A stretch of DNA of 64,000 nt, taken from Prosthecobacter gellanilyticus. Its GTDB lineage: Bacteria > Verrucomicrobiota > Verrucomicrobiia > Verrucomicrobiales > Verrucomicrobiaceae. The stretch is from assembly GCF_007992435.1 (NCBI RefSeq), contig NZ_BKAG01000002.1, forward strand, positions 248,001-312,000, given 5' to 3'. Positions 34,096 to 43,925 of the stretch are shown one piece after another. The notes below the pieces were generated by a model. It was not told the DNA's origin, searched no databases, and saw only the letters and a list, made by a program, of their open reading frames with translations. How positions within the stretch are numbered: position 1 is the first letter of the stretch; the number at the start of each line of letters is the position of its first letter. Position numbers and translations under genes: made by a program.

Positions 34096-34494
34096 ATGTC
34101 CCAAGACCTCACGTTTCATCTCGCCATCACTCAAGCGACTTCCCAAGACTCGCGTTACCACCCGCTGGCGTATGAGTTTGTCCGGGACGCCCTGCATGTG
34201 GCTGCCAAGCATTTCCGCTCCGGCCAGGAGGACCAGCATGTCTCCGGCCAGGAAGTGCTGGAAGGCGTGCGGCTCCATGCCCTGGAAGAATATGGGCCGA
34301 TGGCGCTCACCGTGCTCCATGAGTGGGGCATCCAGCGTGGCGAGGACGTGGGCAATATCGTCTACAATCTGATCGGCACGGGTTACTTCGGCAAAAACGA
34401 GGGCGACAGCCTCGAAGATTTCTCGGGAGGCTATCAGTTTGAGGTGGCCCTGAACCAGCCCTTCCAGCCTGCCTCAAAGCAGTTGAACGCCTAG
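34096..34494 (+). CDS. Minf_1886-family protein
   Basis: 132 residues. The sequence pattern SRYHPLAYEFVRDALHVAAK, GQEVLEGVRLHALEEYGPMALTVLHEWGI and the segment ending DFSGGYQFEVALNQPF matches the Minf_1886 family, small proteins of Verrucomicrobia and Planctomycetes with no known function. It is mainly helical, with no signal or membrane segment. It lies 10 bases before the LutA-like gene on the same strand and divergent from the ligase, so it may be cotranscribed with the Fe-S protein. Confidence 0.85.
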   Translation: MSQDLTFHLAITQATSQDSRYHPLAYEFVRDALHVAAKHFRSGQEDQHVSGQEVLEGVRLHALEEYGPMALTVLHEWGIQRGEDVGNIVYNLIGTGYFGKNEGDSLEDFSGGYQFEVALNQPFQPASKQLNA

Positions 34495-34504
34495 CGCCTG
34501 CCGC

Positions 34505-35233
34505 ATGAAAATCGGCCTCTTCATCCCCTGCTACGTGGACCAACTTTACCCGCAGGTGGGGCGGGCCACGCTCTCCTTGCTGGAGCAGCTCGGTCATGAG
34601 GTGGAGATCCCCTCCAAGCCCGCCTGCTGCGGCCAGCCGATGTCAAACTCCGGTTATGGCAAGCTGAGCGAAGGCTGCGTGACTGACTTCACCCAGGAGT
34701 TTGATGGCTTTGAGCACATCGTTTCGCCTTCCGGAAGCTGCGTGCTGCATTTGAAGGAGAGTCTGGAAGCCTCACATCATCCACTGGCGCATCGAGTGCA
34801 TGAACTGTGCGAGTTCCTGCATGATGTGGCCAAGGTCACCTCACTGCCCGCGAAGTTTCCGCATCGTGTCGGCCTGCATCAGAGCTGCCATGGCCTGCGC
34901 GGTCTCGGTCTCGGCAAATGCAGCGAGCAGATGATCCCATACTTTTCCAAACCCGCGAAGCTCCTCAGCCTCATCGAAGGTCTGCAAATCGTCCCCCTGG
35001 ATCGCTGCGATGAATGCTGCGGATTCGGCGGCACCTTCTCCGTCTTCGAGCCGGACGTCTCCCTCTCCATGGGCCGCGATCGCATTCACGATCACATCAG
35101 CCACGGCGCCGAGTTCATCACCAGTGCGGACATGTCCTGCCTCATGCACCTCGGCGGTCTGCTGGCCAGGGAGGCTCCGCAAGTGAAGGTGCGGCATATT
35201 GCGGAGATTCTGGCGGGAGATTCACTCGCTTAA
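34505..35233 (+). CDS. LutA/YkgE-like CCG-domain Fe-S protein
   Basis: 242 residues. It has two CCG domains: KPACCGQPMSNSGYG (Cys41-Cys42) and DRCDECCGFGGTFSV (near 168-176). These motifs bind Fe-S clusters in the LutA subunit of L-lactate utilisation, in GlpC and in heterodisulfide reductase subunits. The size and order fit LutA. LutB and LutC are not adjacent, so the protein may be an orphan subunit or encoded apart from its partners. The gene is close behind the Minf_1886 gene. Confidence 0.8.
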   Translation: MKIGLFIPCYVDQLYPQVGRATLSLLEQLGHEVEIPSKPACCGQPMSNSGYGKLSEGCVTDFTQEFDGFEHIVSPSGSCVLHLKESLEASHHPLAHRVHELCEFLHDVAKVTSLPAKFPHRVGLHQSCHGLRGLGLGKCSEQMIPYFSKPAKLLSLIEGLQIVPLDRCDECCGFGGTFSVFEPDVSLSMGRDRIHDHISHGAEFITSADMSCLMHLGGLLAREAPQVKVRHIAEILAGDSLA

Positions 35234-35282
35234 AAAAGTTTGGTTGGGGCTGTGAGTCGTACGTAACGGGAGAACTCCCTTT

Positions 35283-36128
35283 ATGTCGAACTCGCCAACC
35301 GATCCTCCACCATCCGTCGAGCTTCTCCGCGCCGCTTATGCAGCTTTCAATTCGCGAGACATTGACGCTGCTCTCGCACTGATGACACAGGATGTCGCAT
35401 GGCCGCGCGCTTTCAAAGGTGGCTTTGTCCGCGGACCCGATGAAGTGCGCGCTTACTGGACAGAGCAGTGGAGTGAGATCGACCCTCATGTGGAGCCGGT
35501 GGCTTTCCGCGATGAGGGTTTTGGACGGATCGTGGTCACCGTGCATCAGGTCGTGCGTGATCTCGCCGGTGAACTTCTAGCTGACGTCCAGGTTGATCAC
35601 CGGTTCACCATCAAAGATGGCTTGATTCATGCCATGGCAGTCTGGGATCCCTCTATAACTCGGTCCATCGATGGGTGCATCCATCCCGATGTATTCATGA
35701 ACAGGGATATCCAGCTACACGACTGCGAGGTAGCGGCCATTCATCACATTGATGGCTCGACATCAGTCGTTCTCTCCACGGCTTACATTCATGCGTCTCT
35801 AGGGCTTCCAGGCTTCGATCCAGGAGTGATATGGACGCAGGTCGCAACGATTACCATTATTGACGCCGCTCAGATTTCTCAGGAGGTGTGCCTGCCGATC
35901 TGGATTTATCACGGGACCCTGCGTGTCGGTGAAACCCTTTACGAGGGGTTCATTCCTGCTGGCGGACATCTCCTAGCGGAAACCGAGTTGGTGCTCACCC
36001 TCTCCACAGAAGACGGACGTGATGGCGGGACTTTCACGGTGAAAGGCAATGGTGTCAGGATTGAACTTCTCGGGGAACGATCAGAAGTTGAAGAGTTCAA
36101 TGAAACTCCGCGTCGCTCAGTCGACTGA
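35283..36128 (+). CDS. SnoaL/NTF2-like domain protein
   Basis: 281 residues. The first 115 or so form an NTF2/SnoaL-like fold (ELLRAAYAAFNSRDIDAALALMTQDVAWP ... VRAYWTEQWSEIDP ... DHRFTIKDGLIHAMAVWD), a cone-shaped pocket found in enzymes and in stand-alone ligand binders. The remaining part (about 140-281) has alternating beta strands and could be a second, different domain. No signal peptide. The gene is AT-richer than its neighbours. It follows the LutA-like gene by about 50 bases. Confidence 0.65.
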   Translation: MSNSPTDPPPSVELLRAAYAAFNSRDIDAALALMTQDVAWPRAFKGGFVRGPDEVRAYWTEQWSEIDPHVEPVAFRDEGFGRIVVTVHQVVRDLAGELLADVQVDHRFTIKDGLIHAMAVWDPSITRSIDGCIHPDVFMNRDIQLHDCEVAAIHHIDGSTSVVLSTAYIHASLGLPGFDPGVIWTQVATITIIDAAQISQEVCLPIWIYHGTLRVGETLYEGFIPAGGHLLAETELVLTLSTEDGRDGGTFTVKGNGVRIELLGERSEVEEFNETPRRSVD

Positions 36129-36295
36129 CGAAATCAAGTGACCCAATAGGACGGATGCCGGTAACTGCTCGTATAGATCGTTGCGCATCGTAGCCGATCT
36201 CGGCTGGCAGTCGTCTGATGCTCGACTGTTACCTGCTGTCATGAGTCCGCAAAGCGTGCTGGCGTGATTCACAGAATCCGCCACAATAGGGGCCC

Positions 36296-37864
36296 ATGCC
36301 GGACATCGTCCTTGCCACGCTCAACGCGAAATACATCCACGCCTCCTTTGGCCTCCGCTATCTCATGGCGAACCTGGGCGGGCTGAGGGATCGCGCCTGC
36401 ATGGCGGAGTTTGTGATCAACCAGCAACCGCTGGAGATCGTGGAGGCCATTCTGGCGCATCAACCGCGTATTGTGGGCTTCGGGGTCTACATTTGGAATG
36501 TCGAGCAGACGACGGAGGTGGTGGCTTTGCTGAAACGCATCCGCCCTGAACTGATCATCATCGTCGGCGGCCCGGAGGTCTCGTATGAGACGGAAGGGCA
36601 GGAGATTGTCGCCCTGGTGGATCATGTGATCACGGGCGAGGCGGATGTGAAGTTCGCGGAGGTGTGCCGCGCTTTGCTGAATGACGACGCAGTGCTAGAA
36701 GGCGGATCTGATTCGTCATTACCGAAGGTCATCGCGGCGGAACTGCCGGCGCTCAATTCGCTCGCCGCGCCTTACGATCTCTACACGGATGAAGACCTGA
36801 AGAATCGAGTCATCTACGTCGAGGCTTCGCGCGGCTGCCCGTTCACCTGTGAGTTCTGTTTGTCGTCACTGGACATCCCGGTGCGGGCTTTTGCGACAGA
36901 GGCGTTTCTGGCATCCATGCAGCGCCTGCTCGACCGTGGAGCCACGCAGTTCAAGTTTGTCGACCGCACCTTCAATCTGCATCTGCCGACAAGCATGGGC
37001 ATCCTGCAGTTCTTCCTCGATCGCTGGCGTGACGGGCTGTTCCTGCACTTTGAGATGGTGCCGGATCGCCTGCCGGAGCAGTTGCGGGACCTCATCAAAA
37101 AGTTCCCGGCAGGTGCCGTGCAGTTTGAGGTGGGCATCCAGACCTTTGATGAAGCCACGTCGAAGAACATCAGCCGGCGTCAGAACCTCGGCCGTCTGGA
37201 GGATAACTTCCGCTTCCTCCGCGAGGAAACCGGCGTCCACATTCACGCGGACCTCATCGTCGGCCTGCCCAGTGAGGGCATTGAGAGCTTCGGGCGTGGC
37301 TTTGACCGCCTGGTGCATCTCGGGCCGCAGGAGATCCAGGTGGGCATCCTCAAGCGCCTGCGCGGCACGCCCATTGTCCGTCATGATGACGAGCATCACA
37401 TGATCTACGCGCCGCATCCGCCGTATGAGATCCTGTCCACGCGTGACATCCCCTTTGCTGACATGCAGCGCATGCGCCGCTTTGCGCGCTACTGGGACAT
37501 GGTGGCGAACAGCGGTCATTTCACCTCCACGCTGAAGCTCCTCTGGCAGGGCAGTGCCTCGCCCTTCGCCGAGTTTCTCCGCTTCAGTGACTGGTTGCAT
37601 CTGAAGTTAGGTCGCACGCATCAGATCGCCCTCCACGTCATCGCCCAGTCTCTTTTTGACTTCCTCGTCAACGAATCGGCCCTGGATCATGATCTCGTCG
37701 CCACCACCCTGGAAGCCGACTGGCACCGCACCCCGAGCCGCGCAGCCCTGAACCTCCGCGGACATCACATGGCCGCGAAAGCAGCAGGCGGTGGAGCGAA
37801 GCGTCAGGCACGGCATGCGGGCACACCCGCCAAGGAGCAGGAGGGCAGGGAAGTGCCGGCTTGA
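36296..37864 (+). CDS. B12-binding-domain radical SAM protein
   Basis: 522 residues. An N-terminal cobalamin-binding-type Rossmann part ([23 protein letters not shown] ... [15 protein letters not shown] ... [12 protein letters not shown]) precedes the radical SAM core. The CxxxCxxC cluster motif is at Cys181, Cys185, Cys188 ([14 protein letters not shown]). A TIM-barrel-like part follows with [10 protein letters not shown] and [12 protein letters not shown]. The C-terminus (about 400-522) is a DUF4080-type region with a lysine-rich tail. Such enzymes do radical methylation or rearrangement; the substrate is unknown. Confidence 0.88.
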   Translation: MPDIVLATLNAKYIHASFGLRYLMANLGGLRDRACMAEFVINQQPLEIVEAILAHQPRIVGFGVYIWNVEQTTEVVALLKRIRPELIIIVGGPEVSYETEGQEIVALVDHVITGEADVKFAEVCRALLNDDAVLEGGSDSSLPKVIAAELPALNSLAAPYDLYTDEDLKNRVIYVEASRGCPFTCEFCLSSLDIPVRAFATEAFLASMQRLLDRGATQFKFVDRTFNLHLPTSMGILQFFLDRWRDGLFLHFEMVPDRLPEQLRDLIKKFPAGAVQFEVGIQTFDEATSKNISRRQNLGRLEDNFRFLREETGVHIHADLIVGLPSEGIESFGRGFDRLVHLGPQEIQVGILKRLRGTPIVRHDDEHHMIYAPHPPYEILSTRDIPFADMQRMRRFARYWDMVANSGHFTSTLKLLWQGSASPFAEFLRFSDWLHLKLGRTHQIALHVIAQSLFDFLVNESALDHDLVATTLEADWHRTPSRAALNLRGHHMAAKAAGGGAKRQARHAGTPAKEQEGREVPA

Positions 37865-37945
37865 GCCGACACCCCAGCGGCCAGCATATTTTCGTTACAG
37901 AAATGGGGGAGACTTTTCAAGGCGTGGGTGCGTAGTTCAGGCACT

Positions 37946-40345
37946 ATGAAACCAGTCCTCACGTTGTTGTCGGCATGGGCCTTGATGCTCATCGGGTTCG
38001 GGATGGATCAAGCGAGTGCGCAAAATGCAGCACCGGCGAGGGCGATCATCGTCTTTGATGCTTCCGGCAGCATGTATGGCGAGGTGCCGGGTGGAGTGAA
38101 GATCGATATCGCCAAGAAGGTCGTCTCGGACATCCTCGGTTCTCTGGATCCGGCGATGGAACTGGGACTCATGGCCTATGGACACCGCAAGAAAGGTGAT
38201 TGTGAAGACATCGAGCTGCTCGTGCCGCCGAAGCCAGGCAGCGCGGCGGAGATCGCGGCAGCTGTGGCGGCTCTGCAGCCGAAGGGCAAGACACCGCTCA
38301 CGGCCTCCGTGATCCAGGCGGCGAAGTATCTGAAGTTTGAAGAAACCAAGGTGTCCGTCATCCTGGTGAGTGATGGCGTGGAGACCTGTGACAAAGACCC
38401 CTGCATGGCGGCGGAGGAGCTGGAGCGCCTGGGCATCGACTTCACCTGTCACGTCATTGGCTTTGACATGAAGGCTGGCGAGACCGCAGGCCTCGAATGC
38501 CTCGCGAAGAAGACCGGCGGAATGTATCTCGCTGCCAAAGATGCGGCCTCTCTGAAGACCTCCCTCGAGACGGCGATGAAGCAGGTGGCCAAACCTGTGA
38601 CCACACTCGTCGTCGAGGCCAGACAGTCCTCCGGCGGTGAGTATCTTCAGGGCGTGAGCTTTGAACTCTTTGCTGAAGGTTCAGAGAATGCTCTCGCGAA
38701 GGGCACGGGCGGACGCTGGAGCAGCGAGCTGCCGAAGCCGGGCAAGTACACCATCAGTGCGAAGCATAACAACAAGTCTGTCGAAGTCGACGCAGCGCTG
38801 AAAGAGGGTGAGACCGTGACGAAGGAGGTTGTCTTTGCCGAGACGGGATTGAAAGCCGTGGCCTATGACAAGGAAGGCGGAACCGCTTTTGAAAAGGATG
38901 TCGGCTGGGACCTCTACGGCCCGGCCGATGCTGAGGGGAACCGCGTGAAGGCAGGCTACAGCTATGACGCGAAGCCCTTCATGAAAGTGGCGGCGGGGAA
39001 ATACCTCCTCAAAGCCACGCGTGGCAATGCCAGCGCCAGTGTGGAAGTAGAGGTCAAGGAAGGCGCGCCGCAGGAAGTGAAGGTCATTCTCGGCAGCGGT
39101 AATCTGAAGCTCAGCGCCATCTCGGCTGAAGGCCAGCCGCCGATTGCCAAGGAGCTCGGTTGGGACATCTACTCGCCTCCAGATGCGGAAGGCCAGCGCA
39201 AGAAGCTCGGCTACAGCTATGATGCGCAGCCGAAGATGACACTACCCTCCGGCCCCTGCCTGGTGACCGTGGTATACGGCAATGCGAAGGGCCAGAAGGA
39301 AGTCGATGTGAAGGCGGGCGAGACACTGGACGTTGTGGTGCTGATCGGCAGCGGCAAGGTCAAGCTGGCCGTCGTGATGGAAGAGGGCGGCACACCCGTG
39401 AGCAAGGAGGTGGCCTGGGACGTGTATGGTGAGGCCGATGCCGAGGGGAACCGCCCGAAGGCGGCTTACAGCTATGATGCACAACCGACGTTGTCGCTTC
39501 CTGCCGGAAAGTTCGAGGTCGAAGCCCAGGTGGGGAATGCGAAAGGGAAGGCGACCATCGTCATCGAGGCTGGCAAGACCATCGAGAAGACACTCACTCT
39601 CGGCGCTGGTCGTGTGAAGCTCTCCGCTCTTGCCGTGGAGGGTGCTGAGCCCGTCGCCAATGAGCTCACCTGGGACATCTTGGGTCCGCCAGATGCCGAG
39701 GGGAACCGACCGAAGGTTGCTTACAGTTATGATGCGCAGCCCACCATCAGCCTGCCCGCGGGCAAGTACACCGTGCATGTTCAGTGGGGAGCAGCCTTGA
39801 TGAAGAAGGACATCGAGATCAGTGCTGGCAAACTGGTGGAAGTGCCGATTGCCATGAATGCCGGCACCCTGGCTCTCAGTGCTCTCATGGGTGAGGGGGC
39901 AGAGCCTGCTCCGGATGGCCTAACATGGGATGTGTTTGGCGAGCCCAACGCGGAAGGTGAGCGACCCAAGGCGACCTACAGCTATGATGCGCAGCCCAAA
40001 GTCCGCCTCGTCGCCGGCAAATACCTCGTCACCGTGAACCGTGGCGGCGTCACCGTGAGCAAGGAGGTGGAAGTCACTGGTGGCAAGATGACCAGCAGCG
40101 CTGTGATTCTGAACGCAGGCACCCTGAAGCTGAGCTCTTCCACCCCTGGCACTTGGGAACTCCTTGGGCCTCAAGACGCGGAAGGTAATCGCAAAAAGTT
40201 CACCTACTCCTACGATGCGAATTTCAAGGTTGCCGTGCCCGCTGGCAAGGTCCTCGTGGTCCGCAGTGAGGGCCAGAAGAAGGCTGAGCAGGAGATCGAG
40301 GTAAAGCCCAACACTCTCACCGAGCTCACGCTCGATGCGAAGTAG
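37946..40345 (+). CDS. VWA-domain protein with six WDxxGPxDAEGNR repeats
   Basis: 799 residues from the ATG at 37946 (a signal peptide starts here: MKPVLTLLSAWALMLIGFGM). A von Willebrand A domain carries an intact MIDAS, Asp38-x-Ser40-x-Ser42 (FDASGSMYGE), with LVSDGVETCDKDPC later. After a linker domain there are six copies of a module of about 85 residues, each with a W-D/E-x-x-G..DAEGNR-K..YSYDA-P core and a PAGKY strand (the last copy is shorter). The modules are probably beta-sandwiches. The product is exported; the VWA domain suggests metal-dependent protein binding. A hairpin lies just after the stop. Confidence 0.8.
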   Translation: MKPVLTLLSAWALMLIGFGMDQASAQNAAPARAIIVFDASGSMYGEVPGGVKIDIAKKVVSDILGSLDPAMELGLMAYGHRKKGDCEDIELLVPPKPGSAAEIAAAVAALQPKGKTPLTASVIQAAKYLKFEETKVSVILVSDGVETCDKDPCMAAEELERLGIDFTCHVIGFDMKAGETAGLECLAKKTGGMYLAAKDAASLKTSLETAMKQVAKPVTTLVVEARQSSGGEYLQGVSFELFAEGSENALAKGTGGRWSSELPKPGKYTISAKHNNKSVEVDAALKEGETVTKEVVFAETGLKAVAYDKEGGTAFEKDVGWDLYGPADAEGNRVKAGYSYDAKPFMKVAAGKYLLKATRGNASASVEVEVKEGAPQEVKVILGSGNLKLSAISAEGQPPIAKELGWDIYSPPDAEGQRKKLGYSYDAQPKMTLPSGPCLVTVVYGNAKGQKEVDVKAGETLDVVVLIGSGKVKLAVVMEEGGTPVSKEVAWDVYGEADAEGNRPKAAYSYDAQPTLSLPAGKFEVEAQVGNAKGKATIVIEAGKTIEKTLTLGAGRVKLSALAVEGAEPVANELTWDILGPPDAEGNRPKVAYSYDAQPTISLPAGKYTVHVQWGAALMKKDIEISAGKLVEVPIAMNAGTLALSALMGEGAEPAPDGLTWDVFGEPNAEGERPKATYSYDAQPKVRLVAGKYLVTVNRGGVTVSKEVEVTGGKMTSSAVILNAGTLKLSSSTPGTWELLGPQDAEGNRKKFTYSYDANFKVAVPAGKVLVVRSEGQKKAEQEIEVKPNTLTELTLDAK

Positions 40346-40378
40346 GCTTCCTCGCAATTCCAACCTGCTCGAACGTAC

Positions 40379-40398
40379 AACCTCATTCCAATGAGGTT
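40379..40398. terminator. Hairpin after the VWA gene
   Basis: AACCTCATT (40379-40387) and AATGAGGTT (40390-40398) are perfectly complementary, 34 bases after the stop. There is no T run, so a weak terminator or processing hairpin is the most that can be said. Confidence 0.4.
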
Positions 40399-40490
40399 GC
40401 GTCCTCGATCATCCCCGGAGATGCGTCCTCATACTGATCCAAGAACTCTCGTTGCGGGATTTGACCGTCTGTGTACAAATTGGGCCTGCC

Positions 40491-41417
40491 ATGCTCTCCC
40501 AGACTTTCTCCCGGCTTGCCCTGGCGGCAGGTTTCATTAGCTGCGTTGTTCTGCCCGTCAGTTGCACCACGGCTCCGGTCGACTTGAAACCCCGCACTGT
40601 CGACTTCTCGCACTATGATCAGCCTCTGACGGTACAGGTCTTCGAACGCATTCAGGACAACGTCTACGAGCGTCTCGGAAAAGGCAGGATCAAAGAAGAC
40701 CGTTACTTCATCATCCCCTTCGCCTACGAGAACCGGGGCAATGAGCCACACTTCTCTCACTCCTTCATCTCCGTCATCCGCGTGCTCGCAGATGGCAGTC
40801 ATTCAAAGCTGACGCCGGAACTCCGCACCCGCCGCTACAAAGACCGGGAGTTCGAAGCCTTCACCATCAGCTGGCTGCCAGCCGATTTCGCGGAGAACCC
40901 GCATCTCTGCGTGTTTGAGGGCTTTGGGGCCTTGGTGGTTCCCTCCTGCAATGAGTGCTCGGCGGTGGTCGGCAAAAGCTTCGATCTCGCCAGCACTCTG
41001 AAGCTGGCGGTGAGTGCCCAGGTCGCGGTCGGCATGTGGGGACCTTATGAGATTACCCGTGGAGGCTTTGACCTTGGCGTCAAGCGCCTGCGCGTGCTCG
41101 AAGCCGGAAAGGTCAAGTATCTGGCCGACGACCGCATCTCGCGAAAGAAGGGCACCGCCATCAACTGCTTCCACGCCATGTCCAGCCTGGATGAACTCTA
41201 CCCCACAGGCGGCTTCCTCGGCACCGGCTTCAAAGGCTGGGGCCTGAACGGTACCAAGCACGTGCTCAAAGAGTACACCACCAAGGCCAGCAACAAAGGC
41301 CTGCTCCTTCAGCCCGTGGACATCGAGAAAGATGTTGTCGGCTTTGTCTACGCTCCGGAGAAAGGCTCCACCAAAGTCTACAATCCCTTCAGGAACGCTT
41401 CGGCGTATCGGAACTAA
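40491..41417 (+). CDS. Putative lipoprotein, hypothetical
   Basis: 308 residues from the ATG at 40491, chosen because it gives a proper lipoprotein signal: MLSQTFSRLALAAGFISCVV followed by LPVSC. The body has recognisable secondary structure but no domain I know (IQDNVYERLGKGRIKEDRYFIIPFAYENRGNEPHFSHSFISVIRVL ... HLCVFEGFGALVVPSCNECSAVVG). Phe and His-rich early segments could bind a ligand. It would be anchored at the envelope. It lies downstream of the VWA gene with a 145-base gap. Confidence 0.6.
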   Translation: MLSQTFSRLALAAGFISCVVLPVSCTTAPVDLKPRTVDFSHYDQPLTVQVFERIQDNVYERLGKGRIKEDRYFIIPFAYENRGNEPHFSHSFISVIRVLADGSHSKLTPELRTRRYKDREFEAFTISWLPADFAENPHLCVFEGFGALVVPSCNECSAVVGKSFDLASTLKLAVSAQVAVGMWGPYEITRGGFDLGVKRLRVLEAGKVKYLADDRISRKKGTAINCFHAMSSLDELYPTGGFLGTGFKGWGLNGTKHVLKEYTTKASNKGLLLQPVDIEKDVVGFVYAPEKGSTKVYNPFRNASAYRN

Positions 41418-41463
41418 CTAATGATGCTTTGGTGGTCACGCTGACTTTGAGACGATCGAGCCA

Positions 41464-41865
41464 ATGAGTTATGAAATCATCTTCTCCCCAAGTGCGGCCA
41501 ATGCTGACGACAGTGGAGCTAGTTTCTTTGCCGAGCCCTATCGGGACTTTTGTCAGTATCTAGCCAAGTGTGCGGCTGATTGTGGGAACAAGCCGTTGGA
41601 AGAAGAGGCCAAGTGGGCTGCCAAACATCAGTATTTGACTATCAACGGAACGGACGCTGACCAACTCACGTTGATCAGAAATGCGGCGCACACCATGCTC
41701 AACGATCCTGATTTGGCTCCTTGGGAAAGAATGATAAGAGGATTGTATGCACAGTATGACAGGCCGCTTGACGACCATTCAGCGATCGTGCGCAAGTCGA
41801 CGGACGATGGACTGACGCTGTTGATCAGAAAGATGGATGAGATGATTGCTGCCAAAACAGGGTAG
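41464..41865 (+). CDS. Hypothetical protein
   Basis: 133 residues, helical and acidic (SPSAANADDSGASFFAEPYRDFCQYLAKCAADCGNKPLEEEAKWAAKHQ). No signal peptide, membrane segment or known domain. The G+C is lower than in neighbours, and the gene sits between a lipoprotein gene and the convergent beta-CASP nuclease. Reality as a gene is likely but not certain. Confidence 0.4.
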   Translation: MSYEIIFSPSAANADDSGASFFAEPYRDFCQYLAKCAADCGNKPLEEEAKWAAKHQYLTINGTDADQLTLIRNAAHTMLNDPDLAPWERMIRGLYAQYDRPLDDHSAIVRKSTDDGLTLLIRKMDEMIAAKTG

Positions 41866-41895
41866 GGCAGATGATTGTCGGCTGAGTGCAGCCTC

Positions 41896-43296
41896 CTACA
41901 GATCCACACTCTGCATCAGCTTCGCAACTTCCACGTGACCGGCGGAGTGTTTCTCGTTGAGGGCATCGCAGAGCACGTTGCTACGGTCAGGCTCGCCGTG
42001 GACGAGGAAGACGCGGCTCTTGTTGCCCTGGACTCGGTCAAACCAGCCGAGCATCTCGTCATGGTCGGCATGACCTGAGAAGGAATCGAGCGTCTCGATC
42101 TCTGCGCGGACATCAAACTCATCACCGAGGATGTTCACGTGCTTGAAGCCGCTGCGCAGCTTCCAGCCGAGCGTGTTTTCCGCGCAGTAGCCGACGAAGA
42201 GGAGGATGTTGTCGGGATTGCCCACATTCTGCCGCAGGTGATGCAGGATGCGTCCGCTCTCCGCCATGCCGGAGGCGGAGATGATAATGGCGGGGCCCTT
42301 CACTTTATTGAGTCCTTTGGATTCATCCACGCTGCGGATGAGGCGCAGGCCGTCAAAGCCAAAGGGGTCATCACGCATGAACAAGGCCTGCGCCGCTGCG
42401 GTCCTCAAATCATCCACATGCAGGCGGAAGATCTCTGTGGCCTTCACGGCGAGCGGACTGTCCACAAACGTGGCCACCGGACCAAAGCAGTTTTCATGAC
42501 GAAGCTTGTCCAGCGTGTAGAGAAGCTGCTGTGTGCGCTCGACCGCGAAGGCGGGGATGATGAGCCGTGAACGGCGCTGCTGGATCTCGCGGACGATCTT
42601 GCACAGATGATCCGAGCTGTCCGTGGCGAGCTCATGCTTCCGCCCGCCATAGGTGCTTTCCATGATGACGTAGTCGATCCGGTCGCTCGGCGCAGGATCA
42701 TTCAGCAGATCATTACCCGGACGGCCGATGTCACCGCTGAACAGGAGGCGCTTCTGCTTGTTGTCCACGTGGTCATGGATGTCCAAGATGACCTGCGCGG
42801 ATCCCAGCACATGTCCGGCATCGATGAAGGTCAGGCGCACGCCATCCGCGATGAACATGCCACGGTCGTAACTGACCGTGACGAACTGTCGCATGCACTT
42901 CTCCGCATCCACCATGGAGTAGCTCGGCTCCAACTCGGGCAGGTCATCACGTTTGCGATGTTTGTTCAGCCAGGCGATGTCATGCTCATGAATCTTCGCC
43001 GCGTCCGGCAGCATGATGCTGCACAGATCACGCGTGGCTGGTGTGGCATAGATGTTGCCGGTGAAGCCGCGTTTGCTCAGATGCGGCAGGTTGCCGCTGT
43101 GGTCGATGTGCGCATGGGAAAGCACCACGCAGTCGATCTTCTCCGGATCAAAAGGGAACTGGCTGTTGCGTTCGAGAGACTCCGAGCGCTTGCCTTGATA
43201 CAAGCCGCAGTCGAGCAGGATGCGGGTGTTGTTGACCTCGATGAGATGCTTGGAACCTGTGGTGGTGCCAGCCGCGCCGCAGAAAGTGATTTTCAT
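41896..43296 (-). CDS. Metallo-beta-lactamase-fold beta-CASP RNA nuclease
   Basis: 466 residues. The metal-binding motif HAHIDHSG gives His61, His63, Asp65, His66, and further zinc ligands follow in GHVLGSAQVILDIHD and SGDIGRP. The beta-CASP insertion and the RNA-metabolising MBL motif are visible as FAVERTQQLLYTLDKLR and IIISASGMAESGRILHHLRQNV. The C-terminal part has SGHADHDEMLGWFD and VFLVHGEP. The family includes bacterial RNase J-like and CPSF-like enzymes that cut RNA. No partner gene is adjacent; it is convergent with the 133-residue ORF. Confidence 0.9.
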   Translation of the reverse strand: MKITFCGAAGTTTGSKHLIEVNNTRILLDCGLYQGKRSESLERNSQFPFDPEKIDCVVLSHAHIDHSGNLPHLSKRGFTGNIYATPATRDLCSIMLPDAAKIHEHDIAWLNKHRKRDDLPELEPSYSMVDAEKCMRQFVTVSYDRGMFIADGVRLTFIDAGHVLGSAQVILDIHDHVDNKQKRLLFSGDIGRPGNDLLNDPAPSDRIDYVIMESTYGGRKHELATDSSDHLCKIVREIQQRRSRLIIPAFAVERTQQLLYTLDKLRHENCFGPVATFVDSPLAVKATEIFRLHVDDLRTAAAQALFMRDDPFGFDGLRLIRSVDESKGLNKVKGPAIIISASGMAESGRILHHLRQNVGNPDNILLFVGYCAENTLGWKLRSGFKHVNILGDEFDVRAEIETLDSFSGHADHDEMLGWFDRVQGNKSRVFLVHGEPDRSNVLCDALNEKHSAGHVEVAKLMQSVDL

Positions 43297-43371
43297 GAGT
43301 TGGTGCTCACATCACAGCGGAGACCTGCATGGATGGCAAGCAGGCATTCTCAGCTCGGCTGAAGTGCCATA

Positions 43372-43397
43372 CTTCCCCTGGCCCGGGGCAGGGGAAG
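43372..43397. repeat. GC-rich hairpin in divergent gap
   Basis: CTTCCCCTG (43372-43380) and CAGGGGAAG (43389-43397) are perfectly complementary, with GCCCGGGG between them. It lies in the divergent region upstream of both the beta-CASP gene and the small membrane protein gene. Function unknown. Confidence 0.35.
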
Positions 43398-43475
43398 AGT
43401 GTTGGCAGCAAGATTCACTGAAATCCTTTCTACTCCCAATCTTTCTATATGATGGAGCCATAGGGAGGCGTAGCT

Positions 43476-43901
43476 TTGGTGCTGATGATTCTGACCCAGG
43501 GCTTCATTCTATTCGCAGTCCTTACGGGGGCGGTAATCTTCTTCTTTCTCGCGTGGCGTGCATCTTCCGGGCGTCCGTGGCTGAAGGTGGGCGGTATGTC
43601 GCTCGCGGTGTTGATGACGGTGCTGACTGCGTGGCACATGATCCTGAGCACGTCTGCGAAGCAGGTCTATGTGAACTGGAGTCCTGATCGAACGTGGCGC
43701 GTGGTTACCTATAGGCTGCCCATGTATTGGGGACCACCTGGTAGCAGCAGTGATGCTCCGGGCTTCTCCAGGCTCTATGATGCGGAGGGGCGGTGTCGCG
43801 CCCACGTGAATCTCAGCATGGTCCAGTCTGGAGACGTGAACTGGTTTCCAGACTGTGTGGAGATCGGCGTGAAGACGTTCTATTTCTCGGCCTTACGATA
43901 A
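43476..43901 (+). CDS. Small membrane protein, hypothetical
   Basis: 141 residues. Two hydrophobic segments lie near the N-terminus (about 4-25 and 39-59) followed by an exported or cytoplasmic C-terminal part with aromatic residues (YVNWSPDRTWRVVTYRLPMYW) and cysteines at about 106 and 126. The start is uncertain: TTG at 43476 or GTG at 43479, with AGGGAGG 7-10 bases upstream in either case. I recognise no family. Confidence 0.55.
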   Translation: MVLMILTQGFILFAVLTGAVIFFFLAWRASSGRPWLKVGGMSLAVLMTVLTAWHMILSTSAKQVYVNWSPDRTWRVVTYRLPMYWGPPGSSSDAPGFSRLYDAEGRCRAHVNLSMVQSGDVNWFPDCVEIGVKTFYFSALR

Positions 43902-43925
43902 AGGAAGCGTCTAGCCAATTTTGCA

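Noticed and set aside
43220..43687. 155-codon plus-strand frame at the beta-CASP start
   Set aside because: It overlaps the nuclease N-terminus and the small membrane gene and has no plausible domain.
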